Shown piece after piece: positions 37,026 through 46,921 of a stretch of DNA of 64,000 nt. Each line of letters starts with the position of its first letter. The stretch's first letter is position 1. Source of the DNA: Hyphomonadaceae bacterium ML37 (GTDB taxonomy: Bacteria; Pseudomonadota; Alphaproteobacteria; Caulobacterales; Maricaulaceae); the NCBI GenBank assembly GCA_027627685.1, contig CP091241.1, positions 1,489,191-1,553,190 on the forward strand, read 5' to 3'. The translations under genes and the position numbers were made by a program. The notes beneath the pieces are model-generated. The model saw nothing but the letters and a program-made list of their open reading frames with translations, was not told where the DNA came from and made no database searches.

Positions 37026-38592
37026 AGAGCATCCTTGGCAAGGCAGTCGCCAGCCAGGGCAGGGCGATCACTGCGGTGATCGCCGCGATCTGGATGCCGA
37101 CAAAGGGCATGGCGCCGCGATAGATCGCGGCGGTGGTGACCTGCGGCGGAGCTACGCCGCGCAGGTAGAATAGCGCAAAACCGAAGGGCGGCGTCAGGAA
37201 ACTTGTCTGCAGATTCAGCGCCATCAATACGCCGAGCCAGATCGGGTCCACGCCCATGAACAGCAGCACTGGCGCCACGATGGGAACCACCACGAAGGTG
37301 ATTTCGATGAAGTCGAGGAAGAAGCCCAGAAGGAACATGATGATCATGACCACGGCCAGCGCGCCGTAAATGCCGCCGGGCACAGCCTCCAGGGCGGCGC
37401 GCACGGTCTCGTCTCCGCCCAGCTCGCGGAACACCAGCGCGAACAGGCTGGCGCCGATCAGGATCACGAACACCATGGCGGAGATTTGCGCCGTGGAGCG
37501 CATCACCTGGTCCAGCACGCCGGTGCGGTGAAGCCGCCACAGCGCAAACGCGCCGCCCGCGGCGGCGATGGCGGCCAGGGCGTAGCCGGCGGTCAAGGCG
37601 GCGCCCGGCGCGCCCGACCGCAGATCAATCACCAGCACCGATCCGATGAGCGCGGCCAGCGCCAGCGCGCCAATAGCCACGATCGCGCGGCCGGCCAGCG
37701 GGTTGGTTGCGCCCCCCGCATTACGAAAGCCCGCCAGCAAGGTCGCGCCGATGGCGCCAACGCCCGCCGCTTCCGTAGGCGTGGCGAGACCGCTGAGGAT
37801 CGAACCGAGCACGGCGACCATCAGCACCAGTGGGGGCAGGAGGGCGGCCAGGATTTTGCTCCAGTCAGCCTTCACTTCGGAACGCGCCGCCGCCGGCGCG
37901 GCGCTGGGCCGGGTGACGGCGACGAACACCTGATAGAGGATATAGGCGCCCACCAGCATCAGGCCGGGGATCAACGCGCCGGCGAACAGATCGCCCACCG
38001 AGATGATGTCGGGCGAGAAAATGCCCTGGCGGCGCTGCGCGTCGGCATAGGCCGATGACAGCTGATCGCCCAGCAGGACCAGAACGATGGAGGGCGGGAT
38101 GATCTGGCCCAGCGTGCCCGAGGCCGCGATGGTGCCTGAGGCCAGCCCCGGATCGTATCCACGCTTGAGCATGGTGGGCAGGGATAAGAGGCCCATGGTC
38201 ACCACTGTGGCGCCCACAATGCCGGTGGAGGCGGCCAGCAATGCCCCGACAATCACGACTGAAATGCCGAGGCCTCCGCGCATGGCGCCGAACAGCGCGC
38301 CCATGGCCTCGAGCAATTCCTCGGCGATGCGTGATTTTTCCAGCATCACGCCCATGAAGACGAACAGCGGCACAGCCACCAGGATCGCCTTGTCCATCTC
38401 CATGATGTTGCCATAGATGCGCTGCGGGAAGGCGCGCAGATGCAGCGGATCAAACAGGTCCAGCGCCAGCCCGATCAGCGCAAACGCAATCGCTACGCCC
38501 GCCAGCGTGAACGCCACCGGGTAGCCCCGCAGCAAGGCTGCAAACGCGGCGGCGAACATTACAAACGGCAGAAGATCGATCACCAGTGCCAT
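37015..38592 (-). CDS. TRAP transporter large permease subunit (DctM-like)
   Basis: A 525-residue membrane protein with some twelve or more hydrophobic segments, the translocation subunit of a tripartite ATP-independent periplasmic transporter driven by Na+ or H+. Conserved pieces are LVAVPLFVFMGVMLEKSRIAEELLEAM, ASGTLGQIIPPSIVLVLLGD and LNLQTSFLTPPFGFALFYLRG. It is about 100 residues longer than a standard DctM owing to extra membrane segments between roughly residues 225 and 350. It follows the small subunit by three bases and precedes the AI-2E-family gene with overlap. Confidence 0.92.
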   Translation of the reverse strand: MALVIDLLPFVMFAAAFAALLRGYPVAFTLAGVAIAFALIGLALDLFDPLHLRAFPQRIYGNIMEMDKAILVAVPLFVFMGVMLEKSRIAEELLEAMGALFGAMRGGLGISVVIVGALLAASTGIVGATVVTMGLLSLPTMLKRGYDPGLASGTIAASGTLGQIIPPSIVLVLLGDQLSSAYADAQRRQGIFSPDIISVGDLFAGALIPGLMLVGAYILYQVFVAVTRPSAAPAAARSEVKADWSKILAALLPPLVLMVAVLGSILSGLATPTEAAGVGAIGATLLAGFRNAGGATNPLAGRAIVAIGALALAALIGSVLVIDLRSGAPGAALTAGYALAAIAAAGGAFALWRLHRTGVLDQVMRSTAQISAMVFVILIGASLFALVFRELGGDETVRAALEAVPGGIYGALAVVMIIMFLLGFFLDFIEITFVVVPIVAPVLLFMGVDPIWLGVLMALNLQTSFLTPPFGFALFYLRGVAPPQVTTAAIYRGAMPFVGIQIAAITAVIALPWLATALPRMLYGS

Positions 38593-38595
38593 GAC

Positions 38596-39378
38596 CTAGA
38601 GCTCCTGTCCGGCCAGATCGCCCGGCGCGGGCGGTGCGGCGCGCCCGGCCAGCGTCAGCGCGGCGCGTGCGGCCATGGACGCGCCCTGAAGGATCATCAG
38701 GACCGCGAAGACCGGGATCAGGGTCTTGAGCAGGAAGATCAGCGGCAGGCCGTCGCCCTCGCGCGAGCGCTCCAGAATGCGCCACGCCCCGCCGACATAG
38801 CCGGTGGAGGTGTAGAGGATCAGCCAGCACATCGGCATCAGAGCGAGATAGGTCCCCGCGAGATCCGTCCAGGCGCGTGCGCGGGCCGACAGTTTGGAAT
38901 AGATGATATCCACGCGCACATGACCGCCATTGAGGAGCGCCGCCGCGCTGGTCAGAAGAAACAGCGCCGAATGCAGATAGATCACGCTCTCTTGCAGGCG
39001 CGAGAGCGACAGGCCGAACACATAGCGCTGGACCACGATCACGGCGGTGACCACCACAAGCGCCAGCGCCGCCCAGCGCACCATGTCGGCGATGGCGATG
39101 TTCACCGCATCAATGGCCAGCGCGCTGCGGCGCAGGAGAGTTTCGACAGGGGCGGGCAGTCCCGCGAAGCGGCCCCAGAGCCCGGCGATCAGGGGGATGG
39201 CCAGCAGCGGGGAAAGGATGAGCCCGATCAAGCCCAGCGCCGCACCTGTGCTCTGCCCCAGCGCGGGCAGGTTCGCCTGTAGCCACGCGCCCATCGCTCC
39301 GCCCGTGGCGGCGTCCGCCGCCAGTCCGGCCAGGGTCGCGCCCAGCAGAACCAGCAGCAGGGCGTCGCCGGCGCGCAT
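38596..39378 (-). CDS. TRAP transporter small permease subunit (DctQ-like)
   Basis: A 260-residue integral membrane subunit. The DctQ core is recognisable from about residue 90: VQRYVFGLSLSRLQESVIYLHSALFLL, GHVRVDIIYSKLSARARAWTDLAG and a final membrane segment before a Pro-rich tail. The first 80 residues are an extra hydrophobic region (ALLLVLLGATLAGLAADA and GLIGLILSPLLAIPLIAGLW) not found in short DctQ proteins. It lies between the receptor and the large permease in the usual P-Q-M order, spaced by four and three bases. Confidence 0.88.
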   Translation of the reverse strand: MRAGDALLLVLLGATLAGLAADAATGGAMGAWLQANLPALGQSTGAALGLIGLILSPLLAIPLIAGLWGRFAGLPAPVETLLRRSALAIDAVNIAIADMVRWAALALVVVTAVIVVQRYVFGLSLSRLQESVIYLHSALFLLTSAAALLNGGHVRVDIIYSKLSARARAWTDLAGTYLALMPMCWLILYTSTGYVGGAWRILERSREGDGLPLIFLLKTLIPVFAVLMILQGASMAARAALTLAGRAAPPAPGDLAGQEL

Positions 39379-39382
39379 GCGG

Positions 39383-40504
39383 TCAGCCCCCCAGAATCAT
39401 GTCGCGGCGCTGCAGATAGGGCGCTTCGGAAATCGAGCTCCACGACCGCATGACCCGGCGCGCTTCGATATAGCTGTCATAGACCCGGCGGGTCAGAGGA
39501 TCGCTCTGGGCGCTGTCGGCGACCACCTGTTCGGACACCCGCCCGATCTCGCGCCAGATATCGTCGGAGAAGTCGCGCAGCTGCACGCCATGGCGGGTGC
39601 GCAGGGTCTCCAGCGCCAGGCCGTTCTGATAAGTGAACTCGGCCAGACTCTGGTTGTTGGCCGCCCGGCAGGCGGCGCGCACTATGGCCTGGTGATCCGA
39701 GGACAAGGACTCCCAGACGCCCCGGTTGATGCCGACCGCCAGGGCTGCACCCGGCTCATGGAAGCCCGGGCCGTAATAATACGGAGCCTCGCGATAGAAG
39801 CCGAACGCCATGTCGTTCCATGGGCCCACCCACTCGGTCGCGTCGATGGCGCCGGACTGGAGCGCCTGGTAGATTTCCCCGCCTGACAGCGCCACCGCCG
39901 CGCCGCCCAGCTCGCGGATCACATTGCCGGCGATGCCCGGAATGCGCATGCGCAAGCCCCGAAAATCGGACAGGGCATTGATCTCGCGCTTGAACCAGCC
40001 GCCCATCTGATGGCCGGTATTGCCGGCCTGGAAAGCGATCAGATTGAACTGGCCGGCCAGCTCGTCCCAGAGCTGCTGGCCGCCGCCATATTCCACCCAG
40101 CCCATGATCTCGGTGGCGGTCAGGCCCATGGGCACCGAGCAGAAGAAATTGTACGCGGGCGAGCGGCCCTGCCAGTAATACTCTGCGCCGTGATACATGT
40201 CGGCGACGCCATTCGAGACGGCGTCAAACACTTCAAACGCCCCGACAATCTCGCCGGCGCCATGGACGCGGATATCCAGCTCGCCGCCCGACATGTCTCG
40301 GATGAACTCGGCCGTGCGCTCGGCCGCCGTGCCCAGCCCCGGAAACCCCGCCGGCCAGGTGGTGACCATGCGCAAACGCCGCGTGCGCCCGCGCGCCACA
40401 GCCGGGGCTGCTGGCCCGTTCTGGGTTCCGGCGTCCTGCGAACACGCGCTGGCCGCGCCTGCCGCCGCGATTGCAGCGCCGGAAATGAATGTGCGGCGAT
40501 CCAT
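39383..40504 (-). CDS. TRAP transporter substrate-binding protein (DctP-like)
   Basis: A 373-residue exported receptor. The N-terminus MDRRTFISGAAIAAAGAASAC has a twin-arginine motif and a cysteine suited to a Tat-exported, possibly lipid-anchored protein. Family motifs include LSDFRGLRMRIPGIAGNVIRELGG and ALQSGAIDATEWVGPWNDMAFGFY, where the conserved Arg contacts a carboxylate. The latter stretch is typical of the subgroup that binds keto-acids or lactate-like ligands (inference). GGGAGAGA lies four bases before ATG 40504; longer in-frame reading overlaps bpt and is not real. First gene of the dctPQM-AI-2E unit. Confidence 0.92.
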   Translation of the reverse strand: MDRRTFISGAAIAAAGAASACSQDAGTQNGPAAPAVARGRTRRLRMVTTWPAGFPGLGTAAERTAEFIRDMSGGELDIRVHGAGEIVGAFEVFDAVSNGVADMYHGAEYYWQGRSPAYNFFCSVPMGLTATEIMGWVEYGGGQQLWDELAGQFNLIAFQAGNTGHQMGGWFKREINALSDFRGLRMRIPGIAGNVIRELGGAAVALSGGEIYQALQSGAIDATEWVGPWNDMAFGFYREAPYYYGPGFHEPGAALAVGINRGVWESLSSDHQAIVRAACRAANNQSLAEFTYQNGLALETLRTRHGVQLRDFSDDIWREIGRVSEQVVADSAQSDPLTRRVYDSYIEARRVMRSWSSISEAPYLQRRDMILGG

Positions 40505-40565
40505 GATGTCTCTCCCCCAGAGTTTTTTGTTCTGTTTTTCCGCGCCGGCTGCTGCCGTGCGCCGT

Positions 40566-41330
40566 TCAGCCCACCTGCTTGAGCGGTTCGGGCGCGGCCA
40601 GGCGGTCGCTTTCGGCGAGCAGGCGCCAGCCTGACGGCTCCAGCACCTCCAGCGGGTGGTAGAGCGCCTTGTAGTCCATCTTCCGGCTGCCTTGCACCCA
40701 GTATCCGAGATAGACGTAGGCCAGACCGGCCTCTTTGGCGCGGGCGATGTGATCGAGGATGATGAAGGCGCCCAGGCTGTCGCGCTCGCGCTCGGTGTCG
40801 AAGAAGGAATAGACCAGCGAATAGCCGTCCTGCAGCCGGTCCACCAGAACGGCGGCGGCGAGCGCGCCCGACGCGTCGCGATATTCCACCAGTTCAGTGC
40901 GCGCGGCGCCTTCCTCCACCATGGTGGCGAAGTCGAAGAAGTCCATGCCCGCCATGTCGCCATCGCCGTGACGCCCGTCGAGATAGCGGCTCAGGAGGGC
41001 GTATTGCTCGGGCGTCGCCTCGGGATGGCGTGGCAGGCGCAGCAGGGATTCGTTGCGGCGCATGATGCGGCGCTGGCTGCGGCTGGGCGTGAAGTCGTCC
41101 ACCGGGATGCGCGCCGACTTGCAGGCCGCGCAGCGTTCGCAGGCCGGGCGGTAGAGGATTGCCTGGGATCGGCGGAAGCCGGCATGGGTCAGCGTGTCGT
41201 TCAGGCCCGGGCCTTCGTGCGGATCGACGCGGGTGAACACCTTGCGCTCCAGCCGCCCGGGCAAATAGGGGCAGGGCGAGGGCGCCGTGAGAAAGAACGG
41301 CAGCTGGCGGGTGTTGAACGGTCGGGTCAC
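40566..41330 (-). CDS. bpt: Aspartate/glutamate leucyltransferase
   Basis: A 254-residue aminoacyl-tRNA-protein transferase that adds leucine (or arginine) to N-terminal Asp/Glu of proteins, marking them for ClpAP through ClpS. The N-terminal domain carries CPYLPGRLERKVFTR and CERCAACKSARIPVDDF, with paired cysteines; the C-terminal ATE domain has SYFFDTE-type VYSFFDTERERDSLGAFIILDHI and YVYLGYWVQGSRKMDYKALYHP. It appears to begin with GTG. It lies 61 bases ahead of the TRAP operon on the same strand. Length matches the family. Confidence 0.95.
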   Translation of the reverse strand: MTRPFNTRQLPFFLTAPSPCPYLPGRLERKVFTRVDPHEGPGLNDTLTHAGFRRSQAILYRPACERCAACKSARIPVDDFTPSRSQRRIMRRNESLLRLPRHPEATPEQYALLSRYLDGRHGDGDMAGMDFFDFATMVEEGAARTELVEYRDASGALAAAVLVDRLQDGYSLVYSFFDTERERDSLGAFIILDHIARAKEAGLAYVYLGYWVQGSRKMDYKALYHPLEVLEPSGWRLLAESDRLAAPEPLKQVG

Positions 41331-41412
41331 GGGCGTCCCTGGCTATTCATGGTCCTGTCGGCTCATCCTAGCGCGCGATCGGGGCCCATGTAACGGGTCC
41401 TGAACGCGCCAT

Positions 41413-43218
41413 TCACATCGGCCAGAAGATCGGAATCACGATCACCGCCACCACGGCGAGGATGATGTTAAGCGGCAAACCGATTCGCACGAAGTCCATG
41501 AATTTGTATCCACCGGCATTATAGACCAGCGTGTTGGTCTGGTATCCGATCGGCGTGGCGAAGCTGGCGCTGGCCGCGAACATCACCGCCACCACGAAAG
41601 CGCGTGGATCGACGCCCAGTTCCACGCCCAGACCCATGGCGATGGGTGTGATCAGGATCGCGGCCGCGTTGTTGGAGATGGTTTCCGTCAGCGCGGATGT
41701 GACGACATAGATCAGCGCCAGCACGGCGATGGGTCCCAGTCCCGCCGCGTACTGCGCCAGCAGGCCGACCAGCATCGCGGCTGCGCCGGTTTTCTCAAGC
41801 GCCATGCCGACAGCGAGCATGCCGAAAATCAGGATCAGGATATTCCACTGGATGGAATCGTAGGCGTCCTTGGGGTCAAGGCAGCCAAGCGCGATCACCG
41901 CGCCCGCCGCGATCAGCGCCAGCGCCACGATGGGAAGGACTTCGAACGCGGACAGGGCGATGACGGCCAGGATCGCCGCGATGGCGATGGGCGCCTTCTC
42001 CCGGCGCCAGGGGTGGTCCTGGGGCTCGGCGAGGTTATTGAGCAGCCCGTCGTCGAACATGGTGCGCAGATCCGCCGGCGAGCCTTCCACCAGCAGGGTG
42101 TCGCCCACTTCCAGGCGCAGGGCCTCTCCCTTGCGCGAGACATTCTCGCCGCGACGGTGCACCGCCAGCACATAGACGCCATAGAGCCGCGCCAGACCCA
42201 GGCGTCCCAGAGGCCGGCCGATCAGACCGGAATTGGGTCCGATCACGCCTTCGCGCATCACGGTTTCGCTGGTCTCGATGGGTTCGAAGGCGTGGCGCCC
42301 CCCCGATATGCCCAGCGCCACATCGCCTTGCTGACGAAGCGACAGCATCTCGGACATGCGCGACTTGACCACGATCCGGTCGCCGCCCTCGATCACCACG
42401 TCCGACAAGGCGTGGCGCAGGGAATGACGTTTGCGCACCACATCCACGATGGAGAAGCCCTTGCGCGCGGTCAGGCCCGCTTCGTTGAGGGTCTTGCCGA
42501 TCAGTTCGGAATCGAACGGCACCGCCACATGGGCGAGGAAGCGGCGCTCCTTGGGGTCGGGCAGGAGCCCGGCCAGCGTGTCGCGGTCCGGCAGGAGGAA
42601 GGGCCCGGCGATGGCCAGATAGAAGCAACCCACCACCGCCATGATCACGCCCGCGGCGGTGATCTCGAACATGCCGAAGGCGGCCATGCCGCCGGTCTGG
42701 GCCACGCCGTCCACCAGAAGATTGGTCGAGGTGCCGATCAGCGTGGTGGTGCCGCCGAAAATCGCCGCGAAAGAGACCGGTATCAGGAAGCGTGACGGGG
42801 CGACGCCCAGCGATCGCGCGAGCCCGATGGCTACCGGGATCACCACTACGACGATGGGGGTGTTGTTGATGAAGGCGCTCATCCCGATCACGCCGGCCAT
42901 CAGCGCAATCAGGGCTGTGGCCGGGTGGGCGCCTTTCGACAGGCGCGACACCAGCTTGGCCGCGGCATCAATGACGCCGGTTCGCTCCAGCGCTGCCGAC
43001 AGCACGAAAAGCGCTGCGACTGTTATTGGCGCAGCGTTGGAGAACACCGACAATGTCTCGCTGGCGCTCAGGATGCCGGTGAGCAGCAACAGGCCCATGG
43101 CCACAAGCGCGATGATGTCGGGCGACAGGACCTCGCGCGCGAATCCGAAGAACACCGCGCCGACCAGGGCCAGCACAAACACCATTTGCAACGTGTCTAG
43201 GGTGAACCAATCTGGCAT
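41413..43218 (-). CDS. SLC13-type permease with two TrkA-C domains
   Basis: A 601-residue DASS/SLC13-like anion transporter. Two halves of membrane segments flank a central cytoplasmic region of two RCK_C (TrkA-C) domains: VPFDSELIGKTLNEAGLTARKG... and VIGPNSGLIGRPLGRLGLARLYGVYVLAVHR. The paired helical hairpin motifs MSAFINNTPIVVVVIPVAIG and ETISNNAAAILITPIAMGLG carry the conserved Asn-Asn/Thr cation-binding sites. Substrate may be sulfate or dicarboxylate; sequence alone does not decide. ATG 43218 (MPDWFTLD) with GGGGA five bases upstream is preferred to an in-frame start at 43248. Stands alone between bpt and trpE. Confidence 0.92.
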   Translation of the reverse strand: MPDWFTLDTLQMVFVLALVGAVFFGFAREVLSPDIIALVAMGLLLLTGILSASETLSVFSNAAPITVAALFVLSAALERTGVIDAAAKLVSRLSKGAHPATALIALMAGVIGMSAFINNTPIVVVVIPVAIGLARSLGVAPSRFLIPVSFAAIFGGTTTLIGTSTNLLVDGVAQTGGMAAFGMFEITAAGVIMAVVGCFYLAIAGPFLLPDRDTLAGLLPDPKERRFLAHVAVPFDSELIGKTLNEAGLTARKGFSIVDVVRKRHSLRHALSDVVIEGGDRIVVKSRMSEMLSLRQQGDVALGISGGRHAFEPIETSETVMREGVIGPNSGLIGRPLGRLGLARLYGVYVLAVHRRGENVSRKGEALRLEVGDTLLVEGSPADLRTMFDDGLLNNLAEPQDHPWRREKAPIAIAAILAVIALSAFEVLPIVALALIAAGAVIALGCLDPKDAYDSIQWNILILIFGMLAVGMALEKTGAAAMLVGLLAQYAAGLGPIAVLALIYVVTSALTETISNNAAAILITPIAMGLGVELGVDPRAFVVAVMFAASASFATPIGYQTNTLVYNAGGYKFMDFVRIGLPLNIILAVVAVIVIPIFWPM

Positions 43219-43311
43219 GCCTGTCCCCGGGATCAGTCTGGTTCGCAAGAGCCCAACGCTATACGAGCGGCAGGCCCGGGCGCGAGCACTTTTACATCAA
43301 AGATCGTGAGC

Positions 43312-44820
43312 TCAAACGAACCGCCAGGCTTCGGCGGCGGCCCGGAACAGGGCGCGGGCCTTGTTCACGGTTTCCTGGCGCTCGGCTTCAGGATCGGAAT
43401 CAAGCACCACGCCGGCCCCGGCCTGCACGTGCATGCGCCCGTCCTTGATCACCGCGGTGCGCAGGGCGATGCACACGTCCATATCGCCCTGGGCGCCGAA
43501 ATAGCCCACCGCGCCGGCGTAAACGCCGCGCCGGTGCGGCTCCATCTCGTCAATGATCTCCATGGCGCGCACCTTGGGCGCGCCCGACACTGTGCCCGCG
43601 GGGAAGCCGGCCATCAAGGCCGAGACAGCGTCTTCGCCGGCGGCCAGATCGCCCTCGACATTGGAGACCAGATGCATGACATGGCTGTAGCGCTCGACAC
43701 TCTCGCGCTCGGTGACGCGTACGCTGCCCGGGCGCGCCACCCGGCCTACGTCGTTGCGGCCCAAGTCCAGCAACATCAGATGTTCCGACCGCTCTTTGGG
43801 GTCGGCCTTGAGGTCGGCTTCGAACGCGGCGTCGGCCTCTGGCGTCGCGCCGCGCGGGCGGGTGCCGGCGATGGGGCGCACCGTGACCGTCGAGCCGCGC
43901 AGGCGCACCAGAATTTCCGGGCTGGACCCGGCAATGGCGAAGCCGGGCAGGTTGAAGAAGAACAGGAAGGGTGACGGATTGGTCCGGCGCAGCGAGCGAT
44001 AGAGCGCGAAGGGCGGCGCGGTGAAGGGCGTGGAGAAGCGCTGGCTGGGCACGACCTGGAACACGTCGCCAGCTTTGATATAGGCGCGCGCGGTCTGCAC
44101 CTTGGCGCGATAATCGGCCTCGCTCATGTTTGCCTGGGGCTCGGGCAGGGCGGCCGGACTGGCGCCTGAGGGGAGCGGGGCCGGAGAATCGAGCCGGTTG
44201 AACACCGCTTCAATGCGCCGGCGCGCGGCGTCAATTTGCAAAGCCGGGTCGGCGCCGGGCTCGGGCCGGACTGGCGCGGCGGCGAGAATTTCCTGGCGCA
44301 GGGCGTCAAAGATCACCATCACGCGCGGGCGCAAGAGATAGCCATCCGGCGTGCCCAGCGGATCGGGCGCAGCCTGTGACGGCAGGCGTTCAGCCTGGCG
44401 GGCCATGTCATAGCCAAGATAGCCGAACAGGCCCGCCGCCAGCGGCGCGACGCCAGATGGCATGTCCATCGCGCTGTCGGCGATCAGGCGTTTGAGCGAT
44501 TGCAATGGCGGTTCGGCGCAAGGCTCGAACCGGCCCGGCGCCATGCCGGGACCGGGAGCGCGGGCCTGTTCGGCCGTGTCGCCCGAGCAACGCCAGACCA
44601 GATCGGGATCGAGCCCGATGGCCGAATACCGGCCGCGGTATGCGCCGCCTTCCACGCTTTCCAGCAGGAAGGTGTTCACATGCGACGCGGCAAGCTTGAG
44701 ATAGGCCGAGACCGGGGTTTCAAGATCATCGACCCGGCGCGCCGTGAGCAGAACCGCGCGCCCGGCAGTCAGCTCGGCGCGTGCAGCGTCGAGATCAGGC
44801 GCAAATTCCGGCTGGGACAT
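43312..44820 (-). CDS. trpE: Anthranilate synthase component I
   Basis: A 502-residue chorismate-using enzyme, the first step of tryptophan synthesis. The C-terminal chorismate-binding domain shows FNLPGFAIAGSSPEILVRL, VRPIAGTRPRGATP, MLLDLGRNDVGRVA, FPAGTVSGAPKVRAMEIIDE and the end GAGVVLDSDPEAE. The N-terminal domain has the LLESVEGG segment with the Ser of the tryptophan site. ATG 44820 is taken; a TTG at 44841 would overlap the upstream gene stop. It lies ten bases behind the PpiD-like gene; that coupling of a chaperone with trpE recurs in alphaproteobacteria. No Trp leader peptide was seen. Confidence 0.95.
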   Translation of the reverse strand: MSQPEFAPDLDAARAELTAGRAVLLTARRVDDLETPVSAYLKLAASHVNTFLLESVEGGAYRGRYSAIGLDPDLVWRCSGDTAEQARAPGPGMAPGRFEPCAEPPLQSLKRLIADSAMDMPSGVAPLAAGLFGYLGYDMARQAERLPSQAAPDPLGTPDGYLLRPRVMVIFDALRQEILAAAPVRPEPGADPALQIDAARRRIEAVFNRLDSPAPLPSGASPAALPEPQANMSEADYRAKVQTARAYIKAGDVFQVVPSQRFSTPFTAPPFALYRSLRRTNPSPFLFFFNLPGFAIAGSSPEILVRLRGSTVTVRPIAGTRPRGATPEADAAFEADLKADPKERSEHLMLLDLGRNDVGRVARPGSVRVTERESVERYSHVMHLVSNVEGDLAAGEDAVSALMAGFPAGTVSGAPKVRAMEIIDEMEPHRRGVYAGAVGYFGAQGDMDVCIALRTAVIKDGRMHVQAGAGVVLDSDPEAERQETVNKARALFRAAAEAWRFV

Positions 44821-44830
44821 CGCCGCGCCG

Positions 44831-46744
44831 CTATCGGTCAAGCTCGATGCGGCCGAGCGCCTGATCGATCAGGCGCTGATCGGTGCGCACCTCGTACGCG
44901 TCGAGCAGAGCGGCCTGGAGCGAAATGGCGATATCGCTTTCGATCTCCTGGCGCATCGCCGTCTGGAGCTCTTCACCAGCGACGGCCGGGGCGGGGGCGA
45001 TAATCTCATCCACCACCACAATAGCCCGCGTGCGCTGATCGCCGGCGCGGGCGGCAAAGCGGGTTCCCGGCGCAACGCCGAAGGCTTGCGAAACCAGATT
45101 GCGGTTGAACGGGCCGGCGGTCTCCTCGCGCCCCAACGTGGCGATCTCCACGGTGGCGCCGCCGCCGATGAGGGCGGCGATCCCTTCGAGGCTTTCACCG
45201 GCCTGGGTGCGCTCCAGTGCATCATCGACCATGACCTGAAGGCGCTCGTCCACCGTGCGCAGACGCCAGAACGCCTCCGCGTCCTCGCGCACTTCGTCCA
45301 CCAGCGGCAGGCGCGGCGCTTCGACGGATTCGACACGGGCGACCACATAACTGCCCTCGCCAAAGGGCTCCAGCTCGCTGTCGAGACCGGGGGTCAGGGA
45401 GAACACCAGCTGCAGGATGGCGTCGCCGCCTTCTTCCAGCAGGGTGGAGGCTGGCGCGCCTTCCAGCGTGAACCCGTCAGCGGTGATGTAATCAAAGCGC
45501 TCCACCGGCACGCCGGCCTCGTTGGCGGCCTCGGCCAGATCAAAACCCTGCCGGCGCGCATCTTCAAACGCGCTCATGGCAGTGAACATGTCTTCTTCGG
45601 CCTGGTCGCCGGCGAGTTCGGCGCGCAATTCATCGCGCAGAGCATCCAGCGACGGCGCCTCGGGGTCCACCGCGCCGGTCACGCGCACCACCCGCCAGCC
45701 CAGGCGGCTGTCGACTGCACGCACATCGCCTGCGCCCATTTCGAACACAGCCGCTGCGATGGCGCGGTCAGGCACCTGGCTTTCCTGCAGATCGGTGAAC
45801 GCCACGCGCTCGCCCAGATTCAGCGCCGTGCGCAGGTCGGCAATGGCTTCTCCCGCCGCGAGGCGCTCGGCGCCGGCTTCGGCGCTGGCCTGGTCAGGCG
45901 CGGCCCATTGCTCATACGACCGCTCCTGAGGGTCGGCCAACTCGCCGCGGTCCAGGCGGAAAGCGTACAGGTCCTCGATATCGGTGTCGCTGACCTGCGC
46001 ATCGCGTTCGAACAGCGCCGGAGCAAAGCGGATGAGCGTGAAGCGGCGCTGCTCGGGACGTTCGAAGACGCCGGCGTTTTCGGCGATGAAGGTTTCCAGT
46101 GTGGCGTCGTCCGGGTCGCCCACATCGCCCGCGAGGCTTGGCGGGATCAGCAGGGCGCGCATGGCGCGCCGCTCGCCGGTCCAGGCCTGACGCGCCGTCA
46201 CGAAAAGCGATGGCGGCTGCACTGATCCCAGAAGCGCGTCGACGAATTGTCCCTGACGCAGCTCGCGCGCAATGTCCCGCTCGAACTGGCGGTCGATGGA
46301 TCCGCCTGTGTATCCGTTTTGGCTCAGGACTTCGAGGAAGGTCGCCTGGTCGAACCGGCCGGTGAACGGGTTCTGGAAGGCAGGGATTTCCTGGATGGCG
46401 TCGAACACCATCCGGTCCGAGATGGACAGGCCCAGCTCGTTCGCCTTGGCGGCGAGAGCGGCCTGCAAGGTCATCTGCTGGAGCACCTGGTCGCCAAAGC
46501 CGGCCGCATCAATCTCCTCGCGCGTCAGGCGCGGATTTTCGCGCTGCACCTGGGCGACCTGGCGGTTGTAGGTGCGCAGCAATTCCTGCGCGCTGACCCG
46601 TTCCGGCCCCACCACAACGGCGGAGGTGCCGCCGCCGGTGATGATGTCGGTCACGCCCCAAAGCGCGAAGGCGGCGACGAGCAGTGCAATGATGATCCCG
46701 CCGATAAGCGGGTTCTTGGCCATTTGACGGATGAGCGTAAGCAT
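44831..46744 (-). CDS. PpiD-like SurA-N domain peptidyl-prolyl isomerase/chaperone
   Basis: A 637-residue inner-membrane-anchored periplasmic folding factor. One membrane segment (PLIGGIIIALLVAAFALWGV, about 12-31) is followed by a SurA_N-like helical domain (about 40-200) and a parvulin-like region around residues 260-370. The parvulin motif is weak (AAVFEMGAGDVRAVDSRLGWRVVRV), so isomerase activity is uncertain, as in other PpiD proteins. Acting at the SecYEG exit is the known role of PpiD. ATG 46744 gives MLTLIRQMAKNPLIGG, typical of alphaproteobacterial PpiD; upstream in-frame sequence is antisense to tpiA. Divergent from tpiA. Confidence 0.88.
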   Translation of the reverse strand: MLTLIRQMAKNPLIGGIIIALLVAAFALWGVTDIITGGGTSAVVVGPERVSAQELLRTYNRQVAQVQRENPRLTREEIDAAGFGDQVLQQMTLQAALAAKANELGLSISDRMVFDAIQEIPAFQNPFTGRFDQATFLEVLSQNGYTGGSIDRQFERDIARELRQGQFVDALLGSVQPPSLFVTARQAWTGERRAMRALLIPPSLAGDVGDPDDATLETFIAENAGVFERPEQRRFTLIRFAPALFERDAQVSDTDIEDLYAFRLDRGELADPQERSYEQWAAPDQASAEAGAERLAAGEAIADLRTALNLGERVAFTDLQESQVPDRAIAAAVFEMGAGDVRAVDSRLGWRVVRVTGAVDPEAPSLDALRDELRAELAGDQAEEDMFTAMSAFEDARRQGFDLAEAANEAGVPVERFDYITADGFTLEGAPASTLLEEGGDAILQLVFSLTPGLDSELEPFGEGSYVVARVESVEAPRLPLVDEVREDAEAFWRLRTVDERLQVMVDDALERTQAGESLEGIAALIGGGATVEIATLGREETAGPFNRNLVSQAFGVAPGTRFAARAGDQRTRAIVVVDEIIAPAPAVAGEELQTAMRQEIESDIAISLQAALLDAYEVRTDQRLIDQALGRIELDR

Positions 46745-46921
46745 GCGGTGAACGGGTCCGGGGCCGTTTGCGGGGAGCGCGAACCTAGCCGGGCGTCGGC
46801 GCAGCGGCAAGCCGCGTACGCGCCGCGCCCTGCATTGCGGCGCAGGCGTCCGGCTGGTATCGCTCCGCGCCGAAGTTGCGGCGGGGCGCACGGGACGTCC
46901 GGACCAGCGGGGGAGAAGCCC

